DNA from: Variovorax sp. YR216
GTDB lineage: Bacteria; Pseudomonadota; Gammaproteobacteria; Burkholderiales; Burkholderiaceae_C
Reading direction: 5' to 3'
Length of the DNA: 64,000 nt
Assembly (NCBI RefSeq): GCF_900107745.1
Contig: NZ_FNRO01000017.1
Span: 62,001-126,000, forward strand
Shown: positions 20,010-29,857 of the stretch, piece after piece
Layout of the letters: every line of letters begins with the position of its first letter
Position numbering within the stretch: position 1 is the stretch's first letter
Position numbers and translations under genes: made by a program
The notes under the pieces: model-generated
Seen by the model: the letters and a program-made list of their open reading frames with translations, nothing else
Database searches by the model: none
Told to the model about the DNA's origin: nothing

Positions 20010-20924
20010 ATGATTCACCTGAACCTGCGCCAGCTCGAATATTTCGTCGCCGCGGCGCGCCACGGGGGCGCTGCGCGAGCGGCCGAAGCGCTGAGCGTTT
20101 CGCAGCCGTCGATCTCCAAGGCGATCGCCGACCTGGAAGCGCAATGGGGCGAGCCGCTCTTCGTGCGCCTGCATGCGCGCGGGCTCGAGCTCACCGCGGC
20201 CGGCGTTCTGCGCCACCGCGAGGCGCATGCGCTGCTCGAGAAGGCGCGGGCGCTGTCGATGCCGCGCACCGGCGAACTCGCGGGCCTGCTGCGCGTGGGC
20301 TGTTTCAGCACGCTCGCCCCGCGCTACCTGCCGGACATCCTTGCGCGCATGCGCAGCGCATGGCCGGCCATCGAGATCCAGCTCTTCGAAGGCGACACCG
20401 AGACCCTCACGCGCATGCTGGAGCGCGGCGCGCTCGACGTCGCGCTGATGTACGACCTCGGCCTCGCGCGCGGCGTGCGGCTCGAAGCGGTGACGCAGTT
20501 GCGTCCCTATGCGTTGCTTCCGTGGGGCCACCGGCTCGCGGCTTCGACGAGCCTTCGCATCGCCGATCTCGCGCGCGAGCCGCTGGTGCTCATCAACCTC
20601 CCGCACAGCCGCGAGTACTTCCTGTCGCTGTTCCGCGATGCCGGCGTGACGCCGCAGATCGCACACGAGAGCACTTCGCTGGAGATGGTGCGATCGCTAG
20701 TCGCGAACGGACTCGGCGTGTCGGTGCTGACCACGCGGCCGGTGCGCGACCAGGCGTATGACGGCAAGCGCATTGCCTGCCGTCGCCTGCGCGGGCAGCT
20801 CGCGCTCCAGTCGGTGGTGCTCGCCTATCCGCAGCCGCATGGCTTCGCCTCGCCGTTGACCGCGCCGCTCGCAGAGCTGGTGCGAGCCAGCGTCTCGAAA
20901 CAGGCGGACGCGCTCACCAGCTGA
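20010..20924 (+). CDS. LysR-family transcriptional regulator
   Basis: The 304-residue protein has a LysR helix-turn-helix (GAARAAEALSVSQPSISKAI) and an effector domain. It is divergent from the CoA-transferase/acyl-CoA dehydrogenase operon. The gap contains two direct copies of TGGATCAA (around 19960-20010), which could be part of its binding region. It lies just upstream of the hut importer, but that side has its own HutC-like sites, so the CoA-transferase operon is the more likely target. Confidence 0.9.
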   Translation: MIHLNLRQLEYFVAAARHGGAARAAEALSVSQPSISKAIADLEAQWGEPLFVRLHARGLELTAAGVLRHREAHALLEKARALSMPRTGELAGLLRVGCFSTLAPRYLPDILARMRSAWPAIEIQLFEGDTETLTRMLERGALDVALMYDLGLARGVRLEAVTQLRPYALLPWGHRLAASTSLRIADLAREPLVLINLPHSREYFLSLFRDAGVTPQIAHESTSLEMVRSLVANGLGVSVLTTRPVRDQAYDGKRIACRRLRGQLALQSVVLAYPQPHGFASPLTAPLAELVRASVSKQADALTS

Positions 20925-20979
20925 CGCCGAATCTGGCACGGGCCTTGCAAAAACAAGGTCAATTCGCTGCCCCGCATCC

Positions 20980-20991
20980 CTGTCTAGACAG
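20980..20991. promoter_or_regulatory. HutC-like operator 1
   Basis: CTGTCTAGACAG, a perfect 12-bp palindrome, about 190 bp upstream of the hut importer. It shares the TGT-N4-ACA frame with the two sites at 21070 and 24668. Confidence 0.6.
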
Positions 20992-21042
20992 CTTTTGGTG
21001 CATGAAACCGCTTTCTTGCACTGGGAGTGGGCGAAACGTCTC

Positions 21043-21071
21043 TTGATCTTGGAAGACATTTCGGGTTAACC
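21043..21071 (+). promoter_or_regulatory. Candidate sigma-70 promoter for the hut importer
   Basis: TTGATC, 17 bases, then TTAACC, which runs into HutC-like operator 2. An alternative -10, TATATA, lies inside the operator itself. Either way, a protein on the palindrome would block RNA polymerase. Both boxes are weak matches, so this is inference. Confidence 0.35.
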
Positions 21072-21083
21072 TGTATATACAGG
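21070..21083. promoter_or_regulatory. HutC-like operator 2
   Basis: CCTGTATATACAGG, a perfect 14-bp palindrome, 95 bp before the importer start codon. It fits the TGTATA-nACA type of site reported for HutC repressors. Confidence 0.75.
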
Positions 21084-21178
21084 TGCATCGCAGCGAATGA
21101 AACTCGGCTCCGTTGCTGGAATTGCCCTCTTCAGGCGCCAGCCAGCCGAACCTTTTGAAACGCAACAGGAGAACCTTG

Positions 21179-22144
21179 ATGGTCAAGTCGGTCGGAAAAA
21201 TCGCCTCGCTGGTCGCGGCAGCTGCATGCGCCCTCGGCATCGCGACAAGCGCGAATGCACAGGAAACCAAGATCGCCCTCGGCATGTCCGGCTGGACCGG
21301 CTTCGCGCCGCTCACGCTCGCGGACAAGGCCGGCATCTTCAAGAAGAACGGGCTGGACGTCGAACTGCGCATGATCCCGCAGAAGGACCGCCACCTTGCG
21401 CTGGCCTCGGAAGCGATCCAGTGCGCCGCGACCACCGTCGAAACGCACGTTGCCTGGAACGCCAACGGCGTGCCGATCGTGCAGATCTTCCAGATGGACA
21501 AGTCCTACGGCGCCGACGGCCTCGCGGTGCGCAACGACGTCAAGAGCTTCTCCGACCTCAAGGGCAAGGCGATCGGCGTGAGCGCGCCGGGCACCGCGCC
21601 GTACTTCGGCCTCGCCTGGATGCTGAACAAGAACGGCATGAGCATGAAGGACGTGAAGCTGGTCTCGCTGGAGCCGCAACCTGCCGCGCAGGCCTTCGTC
21701 GCGGGCCAGAACGATGCGGCCATGACCTACGAGCCGTACCTCTCGACCGTGCGCTCCAACCCGACCGCCGGCAAGATCCTCGCCACCACGCTCGACTACC
21801 CGATGGTGATGGACACCGTCGGCTGCGCGCCGAAGTGGCTCAAGGCCAACCCCAAGGCCGCGAAGGCGCTGGCCGATTCGTACTTCGAAGCGGTCGAGAT
21901 GATCAAGGCCGACCCGACCAAGGCGAACGAGATCATGGGCACGGCGGTGAAGCAGTCGGGCGAGCAGTTTGCCAAGTCGTCGGCCTACCTGCGCTGGTCC
22001 GACAAGGCGGCCAACCAGAAGTTCTTCGCCAACGACATCGTGCCCTTCATGAAGGACGCGCAAGGCATCCTGCTGGAGGCGGGCGTGATCCGCAAGGCGC
22101 CTGAAGACCTCAACGCCACCTTCGACACCAGCTTCATCAAGTAA
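21179..22144 (+). CDS. ABC transporter substrate-binding protein (NMT1/SsuA-like), hut importer
   Basis: The 321-residue precursor starts with a Sec signal peptide cut after SANAQ. The mature part belongs to the SsuA/TauA/THI5-like binding proteins (LADKAGIFKKNGLDVELRMI, GVSAPGTAPYFGLAWML). The ATG at 21179 follows AGGAG. It is the first gene of an importer set with the permease and ATPase that follow, and it lies between HutC-like operators and hutC. The ligand is therefore probably histidine, urocanate or a related imidazole compound; that is inference from context. Histidine importers linked to hut are more often of other families. Confidence 0.88.
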   Translation: MVKSVGKIASLVAAAACALGIATSANAQETKIALGMSGWTGFAPLTLADKAGIFKKNGLDVELRMIPQKDRHLALASEAIQCAATTVETHVAWNANGVPIVQIFQMDKSYGADGLAVRNDVKSFSDLKGKAIGVSAPGTAPYFGLAWMLNKNGMSMKDVKLVSLEPQPAAQAFVAGQNDAAMTYEPYLSTVRSNPTAGKILATTLDYPMVMDTVGCAPKWLKANPKAAKALADSYFEAVEMIKADPTKANEIMGTAVKQSGEQFAKSSAYLRWSDKAANQKFFANDIVPFMKDAQGILLEAGVIRKAPEDLNATFDTSFIK

Positions 22145-22158
22145 GAGCGGCCATCATC

Positions 22159-23022
22159 ATGAGCGCGACGCCTGTCATGAACTCCTCCAAGCCGGTGATT
22201 TCTGCCGGGTCCGTCGCCGCTGCGGCGGCGCCCCGCCGCCGCCGTGCCCTCGCTCCACTGGAGCCCGTCAGCGCCCGTTCGCGCTGGATGCTCGGCCTGG
22301 GCTTCTTCGTGGTCTTCGTGGTCGTCTGGGGCTTCTTCACGCTCGGCGGCTTCGTGTCGCCGACCTTCCTTGCCAGCCCGGTCACGATGGTGAAGGAGGG
22401 CATCAGCCTCTTCACCGAGTTCAACTTCGCGCACGACATCGGCATGACGGTGTGGCGCGTGTTCGGCGGCTTCGTGATCGCCGCGATCATCGCGGTGCCG
22501 CTGGGCATCGCCATGGGCACCTGGAAGAGCGTGGAGGCCTTCTTCGAGCCCTTCGTCTCGTTCTGCCGCTACCTGCCGGCGTCGGCCTTCATTCCGCTGT
22601 TGATCCTCTGGGCCGGCATCGGCGAGGCGCAGAAGCTGCTCGTGATCTTCATCGGCTCGGTCTTCCAGATCACGCTGATGGTGGCCGTCACCGTCGGCAG
22701 CGCGCGCCGCGATCTGGTCGAGGCGGCCTACACGCTGGGCGCCAAGAGCCGCGGCATCGTGCTGCGCGTGCTGATTCCGGGCGCCGCACCGGGCATCGCC
22801 GAGACGCTGCGCCTCGTGCTCGGCTGGGCCTGGACCTACGTGATCGTCGCCGAGCTGATCGGCTCGTCGTCCGGCATCGGCCACATGATCACCGACAGCC
22901 AGGCGCTGCTGAACACCGGGCAGATCATCTTCGGGATCATCGTCATCGGCGTGATCGGCCTCATTTCCGACTTCGCCTTCAAGGCCCTCAACCGCCGCAT
23001 GTTTGCGTGGAGCACCCTGTGA
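22159..23022 (+). CDS. ABC transporter permease (SsuC/TauC-like), hut importer
   Basis: The 287-residue protein has a short cytoplasmic N-terminus rich in Ala and Arg, about six membrane segments, and the permease EAA loop (VEAAYTLGAKSRGIVLRVLIPGA). It forms the channel of the importer encoded with the genes on either side. It starts 14 bp after the binding-protein stop, and its stop overlaps the ATPase start (TGATG), so translation is coupled. Confidence 0.9.
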   Translation: MSATPVMNSSKPVISAGSVAAAAAPRRRRALAPLEPVSARSRWMLGLGFFVVFVVVWGFFTLGGFVSPTFLASPVTMVKEGISLFTEFNFAHDIGMTVWRVFGGFVIAAIIAVPLGIAMGTWKSVEAFFEPFVSFCRYLPASAFIPLLILWAGIGEAQKLLVIFIGSVFQITLMVAVTVGSARRDLVEAAYTLGAKSRGIVLRVLIPGAAPGIAETLRLVLGWAWTYVIVAELIGSSSGIGHMITDSQALLNTGQIIFGIIVIGVIGLISDFAFKALNRRMFAWSTL

Positions 23023-23801
23023 TGAACCAGCTTTCCGTTCGCGGCGTGTCCCGCACCTTCACCGGCACGCGTGGCCAGAAGACGCAGGCGTTGCTGCCCA
23101 TCGACTTCGAAGTGCGCGAGAACGACTTCGTCACCATCCTCGGCCCGTCGGGCTGCGGCAAGTCCACCTTGCTGCGCATCGTTGCCGGCCTCGACTACCC
23201 GACCGAGGGCCGCGTGCTGCTCGACGGCCAGACCATCGAAGGCCCGGGCGCCGATCGGGGCGTGGTGTTCCAGAGCTACACGCTCTTCCCGTGGCTCACG
23301 ATCGCGCAGAACATCCGCTTCGGCCTGCGCGAGCGCGGCATGAGCGAGGCCGAGCAGAAGGAGCGCAGCGACTTCTTCATCGCCAAGGTCGGCCTGCGGG
23401 GCTTCGAGAACCACTTCCCCAAGCAGCTCTCCGGCGGCATGCAGCAGCGCACCGCGATCGCGCGCGCACTGGCCAACGACCCGAAGATGCTGCTGCTCGA
23501 CGAGCCCTTCGGCGCGCTGGACAACCAGACCCGCGTTCTGATGCAGGAGCTCTTGCTCGGCATCTGGGAGTCCGCACGCAAGACGGTGCTCTTCGTCACG
23601 CACGACATCGACGAGGCGATCTTCATGGCGAACCGCGTCGCGGTGTTCAGCGCCCGGCCGGGCCGCATCAAGACCGAGATCCCGGTCGACTTCCCGCATC
23701 CACGCCACTACACAATCAAGACTTCACCGGAGTTCATGGAGATCAAGGCACGCCTCACCGAGGAAATCCGCGCCGAGTCCATGGCTGCTGCAGAACACTG
23801 A
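23022..23801 (+). CDS. ABC transporter ATP-binding protein, hut importer
   Basis: The 259-residue ATPase has Walker A GPSGCGKST, signature LSGGMQQR, Walker B LLLDEPFGALD and the H-loop VTHDIDEA. It belongs to the nitrate/taurine-type importer ATPases, matching the binding protein and permease. Its last gene neighbour is hutC, 21 bp downstream, which ties the importer to the hut regulon. Confidence 0.93.
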   Translation: MNQLSVRGVSRTFTGTRGQKTQALLPIDFEVRENDFVTILGPSGCGKSTLLRIVAGLDYPTEGRVLLDGQTIEGPGADRGVVFQSYTLFPWLTIAQNIRFGLRERGMSEAEQKERSDFFIAKVGLRGFENHFPKQLSGGMQQRTAIARALANDPKMLLLDEPFGALDNQTRVLMQELLLGIWESARKTVLFVTHDIDEAIFMANRVAVFSARPGRIKTEIPVDFPHPRHYTIKTSPEFMEIKARLTEEIRAESMAAAEH

Positions 23802-23822
23802 ACGACCACGCAAGAAGACACC

Positions 23823-24629
23823 ATGAGCGCCACCCCCCTTCGCAAGACCGCCGAGACCCGCACGACGGAGCCCCGCACATCGGGCGCCGCCGCGAATTCG
23901 GCCATGCCTGCGTTGGCGCTCTACGAGCAGATCAAGTCCTTCATCACGCACAAGATCCAGGACGGCTCGTGGGTGGCCGGCCATCGACTGCCGTCGGAAA
24001 GCGAACTGGTCGCGCAGTTCGGCGTGGCCCGCATGACGGTGAACCGCGCGCTGCGCGAGCTGGTGGAGCAGGGCCGCATCGTGCGTGTGGCCGGCGTGGG
24101 CAGCTTCGTCGCGGAAGACAAGCCGCAATCCACCCTGCTGCAGATCGCCAACATCGCGAGCGAAATCCGCGCGCGCGGCCATGACTACCGCTGCGAATTC
24201 CTCGTTGCGGAGCGCATCGCCGCTTCGCCGGATGTTGCGGTGTGGCTCGACCTGCGCCCCGGCGAATCGGTCTTTCACACCGTGTGCCTGCACATGGAGA
24301 ACGACGTGCCGGTGCAGCTCGAAGACCGCTACGTCAACCCGCGCGTGGTGCCGGACTTCCTCGAGCAGGACTTCTCGAACCTGCCCCCCAGTGAATACCT
24401 GGTGCGCAACGTGCCCTTCGACCAGATCGAGCATGTCGTGGATGCGGTGCTGCCGACCGCCGAGCAGGCCGAGCGCCTGGACATGCCGTCGACGGACCCC
24501 TGCCTGCTGCTCACGCGGCGCACCTGGACACGCACCGTCCCCGTGACGATGGTGCGCTGCCTGCACCCTGCTTCGCGCTACCGGCTCGGCAGCCGGTTCC
24601 GCGCCGACGGCAACCCCAGCATCGGCTGA
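23823..24629 (+). CDS. hutC: Histidine utilisation repressor HutC (GntR family)
   Basis: The 268-residue protein has an N-terminal extension of about 30 residues, a GntR winged helix (LPSESELVAQFGVARMTVNR) and a UTRA effector domain (VFHTVCLHMENDVPVQLEDR). This is the HutC architecture. In characterised bacteria HutC is released from DNA by urocanate. Its position between the importer and hutH, with TGT-N4-ACA palindromes before both transcription units, supports the same role here. Confidence 0.93.
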   Translation: MSATPLRKTAETRTTEPRTSGAAANSAMPALALYEQIKSFITHKIQDGSWVAGHRLPSESELVAQFGVARMTVNRALRELVEQGRIVRVAGVGSFVAEDKPQSTLLQIANIASEIRARGHDYRCEFLVAERIAASPDVAVWLDLRPGESVFHTVCLHMENDVPVQLEDRYVNPRVVPDFLEQDFSNLPPSEYLVRNVPFDQIEHVVDAVLPTAEQAERLDMPSTDPCLLLTRRTWTRTVPVTMVRCLHPASRYRLGSRFRADGNPSIG

Positions 24630-24667
24630 GGCCGCACCGACACGCACTTCGTTTTTTGACGCCACTA

Positions 24668-24681
24668 CTTGTATAGACAGG
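24668..24681. promoter_or_regulatory. HutC-like operator 3, ahead of hutH
   Basis: CTTGTATAGACAGG: the core TGTATAGACA matches the sites at 20980 and 21070, with one imperfect position in the dyad. It lies 14 bp before the hutH ATG, between hutC and hutH, where a bound repressor would block initiation. Confidence 0.75.
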
Positions 24682-24694
24682 AAGGACTTCCCAC

Positions 24695-26245
24695 ATGGAC
24701 AACGCATCCCTCTCCACCCACCCGATCGTGCTGACGCCCGGCGACGTCGATCTGGCAACGCTGCGCCGCGTGCATGCCGGCGGCGTGCAGCTTTCGCTCG
24801 ATCCCTCGGCGCGTGCCGGTCTTCTCGCCGCGCAAGCCAAGGTCCGTCACATCGTGGAGTCGGGGGATGTCGTCTATGGCATCAACACCGGCTTCGGCAA
24901 GCTCGCGCAGACCATCATCCCGACCGAGCGCCTGGCCGAGCTGCAGCGCAACCTCGTGCTCTCGCACGCCTGCGGCACCGGCGAGCCGCTCGACGCGGGC
25001 GTGGTGCGGCTCGTACTCGCGACCAAGGCGGTGAGCCTGGCGCGCGGCCACTCCGGCGTGCGGCCCGAGATCGTCGATGCGCTGCTGGCGCTGTGCAACG
25101 CCGGCCTGCTGCCGCGCATTCCGTCGAAGGGTTCGGTCGGCGCGTCGGGCGACCTTGCGCCGCTCGCCCACCTGGCCTGCGTGCTGATCGGCGAAGGCGA
25201 AGTCACGACGCCGCAGGGCGAGGTGGTCGGTGGCGCCGAGGCCATGAAGCGCATCGGCCTCGCGCCTTTCGTGCTCGGACCCAAGGAAGGCCTCGCGCTG
25301 CTCAACGGCACGCAGGTGTCGACCGCGCTCGCGCTGACGGGCCTCTTCGGCGCCGAGGACGTGTTCGCGGCCGGCATCATGGCCGGCGCGCTGTCGCTCG
25401 AAGCGATCCAGGGCTCGATCAAGCCCTTCGACGCGCGCATCCACATCGCGCGCGGCCAGCCCGGCCAGATCGCCGTGGCCGCTGCGATGCGCGCCGTGCT
25501 CGAAGGCAGCGAGATCGTCCCGTCGCACGCCGACTGCGGCCGCGTGCAGGACCCGTACTCCATCCGCTGCGTGCCGCAGGTGATGGGCGCGTGCCTCGAC
25601 AACCTCGCACATGCGGCGCGCGTGCTGCGCACCGAAGCCAATGCGGCGTCCGACAACCCGCTGGTCTTCGACAACGGCGACGTGATCTCGGGCGGCAACT
25701 TCCACGCCGAGCCGGTGGCCTTCGCGGCGGACATCATCGCGCTCGCGGTGAGCGAGATCGGCGCGATCTCCGAGCGCCGCATGGCGCTGCTGCTCGACAG
25801 CGGCCTCTCGGGCCTGCCGCCCTTCCTCGTGCGCGACGGCGGCGTCAACTCCGGCTTCATGATCGCGCAGGTCACCGCCGCGGCGCTCGCGTCGGAGAAC
25901 AAGTCGCTCGCGCATCCGGCCAGCGTCGACAGCCTGCCGACCTCCGCCAACCAGGAAGACCATGTGTCGATGGCGACCTTCGCCGGCCGCCGCCTCGGGG
26001 ACATGGTGCAGAACACCGCCGTGGTCGTCGGCATCGAAGCGATGGCCGCCGCCCAAGGCATCGAGCTGAAGCGCGGCCCGAAATCTTCTCCGCTGCTCGA
26101 AGCCGAATTCGCCGCCATCCGCGAGCGCGTCGCCTTCATCGACCAGGACCGTTTCCTCGCTCCCTCCATCGAAGCCATGCGCACCTGGGCGCGCCAGAGC
26201 CAGTGGCCCGAAGCCGTGCGCTCGATGCTCCCCAGCAACGCCTGA
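24695..26245 (+). CDS. hutH: Histidine ammonia-lyase
   Basis: The 516-residue protein removes ammonia from L-histidine to give urocanate, the first hut step. The MIO prosthetic group forms from the Ala-Ser-Gly in KGSVGASGDLAPLAH. Further family motifs are YGINTGFGKLA and LNGTQVSTALAL. The start follows AGGAAGGAC by about eight bases. It heads the enzyme part of the locus (hutH-U-D-I-F-G), with gaps of 39 bp or less throughout. Confidence 0.98.
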   Translation: MDNASLSTHPIVLTPGDVDLATLRRVHAGGVQLSLDPSARAGLLAAQAKVRHIVESGDVVYGINTGFGKLAQTIIPTERLAELQRNLVLSHACGTGEPLDAGVVRLVLATKAVSLARGHSGVRPEIVDALLALCNAGLLPRIPSKGSVGASGDLAPLAHLACVLIGEGEVTTPQGEVVGGAEAMKRIGLAPFVLGPKEGLALLNGTQVSTALALTGLFGAEDVFAAGIMAGALSLEAIQGSIKPFDARIHIARGQPGQIAVAAAMRAVLEGSEIVPSHADCGRVQDPYSIRCVPQVMGACLDNLAHAARVLRTEANAASDNPLVFDNGDVISGGNFHAEPVAFAADIIALAVSEIGAISERRMALLLDSGLSGLPPFLVRDGGVNSGFMIAQVTAAALASENKSLAHPASVDSLPTSANQEDHVSMATFAGRRLGDMVQNTAVVVGIEAMAAAQGIELKRGPKSSPLLEAEFAAIRERVAFIDQDRFLAPSIEAMRTWARQSQWPEAVRSMLPSNA

Positions 26246-26284
26246 TTCACCGAACAAGCTCCGTCACCGAAAGGACACCACGCC

Positions 26285-28006
<1,722 letters not shown>

Positions 28007-28025
28007 GCACGGCGAAGCGCGGCAC

Positions 28026-28601
28026 GTGGCCATCCACCGCTTCGACATCGCTTCGCTCGCCGCCACCCCGTGGAAGAACGGGGGCGGCGTCACACGCGAG
28101 ATCGTGTGCTCGCCGCCGGGCGCGGGCGTGGATCGCTTCGACTGGCGCGTGAGCATCGCGACCATCGACCGTCCGGGGCCGTTCTCGGCCTTCGACGGCG
28201 TGGACCGCGTGATCATGCTGCTCGACGGCGCGGGCGTGCGGCTGCATTCGCGCGATGGCCGCATCGACCACCGGCTCGACGCGCCGCATGCGCCGTTCGC
28301 CTTCGATGGCGGCGTGCCGCTCGATTGCGACCTGCTGGGGGGTGCGTCGACCGACTTCAACGTGATGTCGCGGCGCGGCCGGTTGCGTGCCGACGTGGAT
28401 GTCCTGCATGAGCGCACCGACACCGCGCCCGCCGCGCACGGGCTGCTGCTCGCACTGCGCGGATCGTGGCGCCTGAACGACCTCGACTGCGAAGCGGGCT
28501 CGGGCGTGTGGTGGGACGGCGAACCATCGTCATGGCAGGTCGAGCCGCGTGAGTCCGCAGCCGCGTTGGTCGCGGTGCGCTTCACCGCATCAGGGAACTG
28601 A
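28026..28601 (+). CDS. hutD: HutD family protein
   Basis: The 191-residue protein matches HutD, a cupin-fold protein found in hut operons of proteobacteria: SLAATPWKNGGGVTREIVCS near the N-terminus and FDWRVSIATIDRPGPFSAF. In Pseudomonas it is thought to act as a governor of hut expression, possibly by binding urocanate or formylglutamate; it is not a pathway enzyme. The start is a GTG at 28026, 19 bp after hutU. Confidence 0.93.
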   Translation: MAIHRFDIASLAATPWKNGGGVTREIVCSPPGAGVDRFDWRVSIATIDRPGPFSAFDGVDRVIMLLDGAGVRLHSRDGRIDHRLDAPHAPFAFDGGVPLDCDLLGGASTDFNVMSRRGRLRADVDVLHERTDTAPAAHGLLLALRGSWRLNDLDCEAGSGVWWDGEPSSWQVEPRESAAALVAVRFTASGN

Positions 28602-28606
28602 ACCCC

Positions 28607-29857
28607 ATGAATCATTCCGAACTCCCCACCGCCGACGGCGTCTGGCGTCATCTGCGCATCGCGCCGGGTGCGCTCGCCGGCGATCAAGCCGTCCAGGGCG
28701 AAGCAGCCATCGCCGTGGCCGGCGGAAAGATCGCGTGGATCGGTCGCGGCGATGCCGTACCCGGCGAGTTCGCCGGGCTGGCGCGCTTCGACGGCCGCGA
28801 TGCGCTCGTCACACCGGGCCTCGTCGATTGCCATACGCATCTGGTCTACGGCGGACAGCGCGCCAACGAATTCGCGATGCGTCTCGCGGGCGCCACCTAC
28901 GAGGAAGTCGCGAAGGCCGGCGGCGGCATCGTGTCTTCGGTGCGCGCGACACGCGAGGCGGACGAAGACACGCTCTACGCGCAAGCGTCCCGCAGGCTCG
29001 AACAACTGCTGGCCGAGGGCGTCTGCGCGATCGAGATCAAATCCGGCTACGGCCTGGCGCTCGAACACGAACGCAAGCAACTGCGTGTCGCGCGCCGGCT
29101 CGGCGAAGCCTACGGCGTCACGGTGCGCACCACTTTCCTCGGCGCGCATGCGTTGCCGCCCGAATACGCCGGGCGACAGGGCGACTACGTCGAGCTCGTC
29201 TGCAACGAGATGCTGCCCGCGCTGGCCTCCGAAGGGCTCGTCGACGCCGTCGACGTGTTCTGCGAGCGCATCGCTTTCTCGCTGGCCGAGACCGAGCGCG
29301 TGTTCCAGGCCGCGAAGGCGCTCGGCCTGCCGGTCAAGCTGCATGCCGAACAACTCTCCGACATGGGCGGTGCCGCGCTCGCGGCGCGCTACGGTGCACT
29401 GTCGTGCGATCACATCGAGCACCTGTCCGCCGAAGGCATCGCGGCGATGCGCGAAGCCGGCACCACCGCCGTGCTGCTGCCGGGCGCCTACTACACACTG
29501 CGCGACACGCACCTGCCGCCCATCGAGGCGCTGCGCGAAGCCGGCGTGCCGATGGCCGTTTCCACCGACCACAACCCCGGCACTTCGCCGGCGTTGAGCC
29601 TGCTGCTGATGGCGAACATGGCCTGCACGCTGTTCCGCCTCACGGTGCCCGAAGCGATGGCCGGCATCACGCGGCATGCGGCGCGCGCGCTGGGCCTGCA
29701 GGACACGCATGGTGCGATCGGCGTCGGCTGCCCCGCGAACTTCGTGCTGTGGCAACTGCGCGATGACGCGGAGCTCGCGTACTGGTTCGGACAGCAGCCC
29801 GGGCGCACCATCGTCCGGCAGGGGCGCATCGCCTCCGTGGAGAACGCCATTGCCTGA
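28607..29857 (+). CDS. hutI: Imidazolonepropionase
   Basis: The 416-residue amidohydrolase opens the imidazolone ring to give N-formimidoylglutamate, the third hut step. The metal-binding motif is VDCHTHLVYGG, with later ligands in KLHAEQLSDMGG and STDHNPGTSP. It starts five bases after the hutD stop. Its end overlaps the likely TTG start of hutF. Confidence 0.97.
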   Translation: MNHSELPTADGVWRHLRIAPGALAGDQAVQGEAAIAVAGGKIAWIGRGDAVPGEFAGLARFDGRDALVTPGLVDCHTHLVYGGQRANEFAMRLAGATYEEVAKAGGGIVSSVRATREADEDTLYAQASRRLEQLLAEGVCAIEIKSGYGLALEHERKQLRVARRLGEAYGVTVRTTFLGAHALPPEYAGRQGDYVELVCNEMLPALASEGLVDAVDVFCERIAFSLAETERVFQAAKALGLPVKLHAEQLSDMGGAALAARYGALSCDHIEHLSAEGIAAMREAGTTAVLLPGAYYTLRDTHLPPIEALREAGVPMAVSTDHNPGTSPALSLLLMANMACTLFRLTVPEAMAGITRHAARALGLQDTHGAIGVGCPANFVLWQLRDDAELAYWFGQQPGRTIVRQGRIASVENAIA

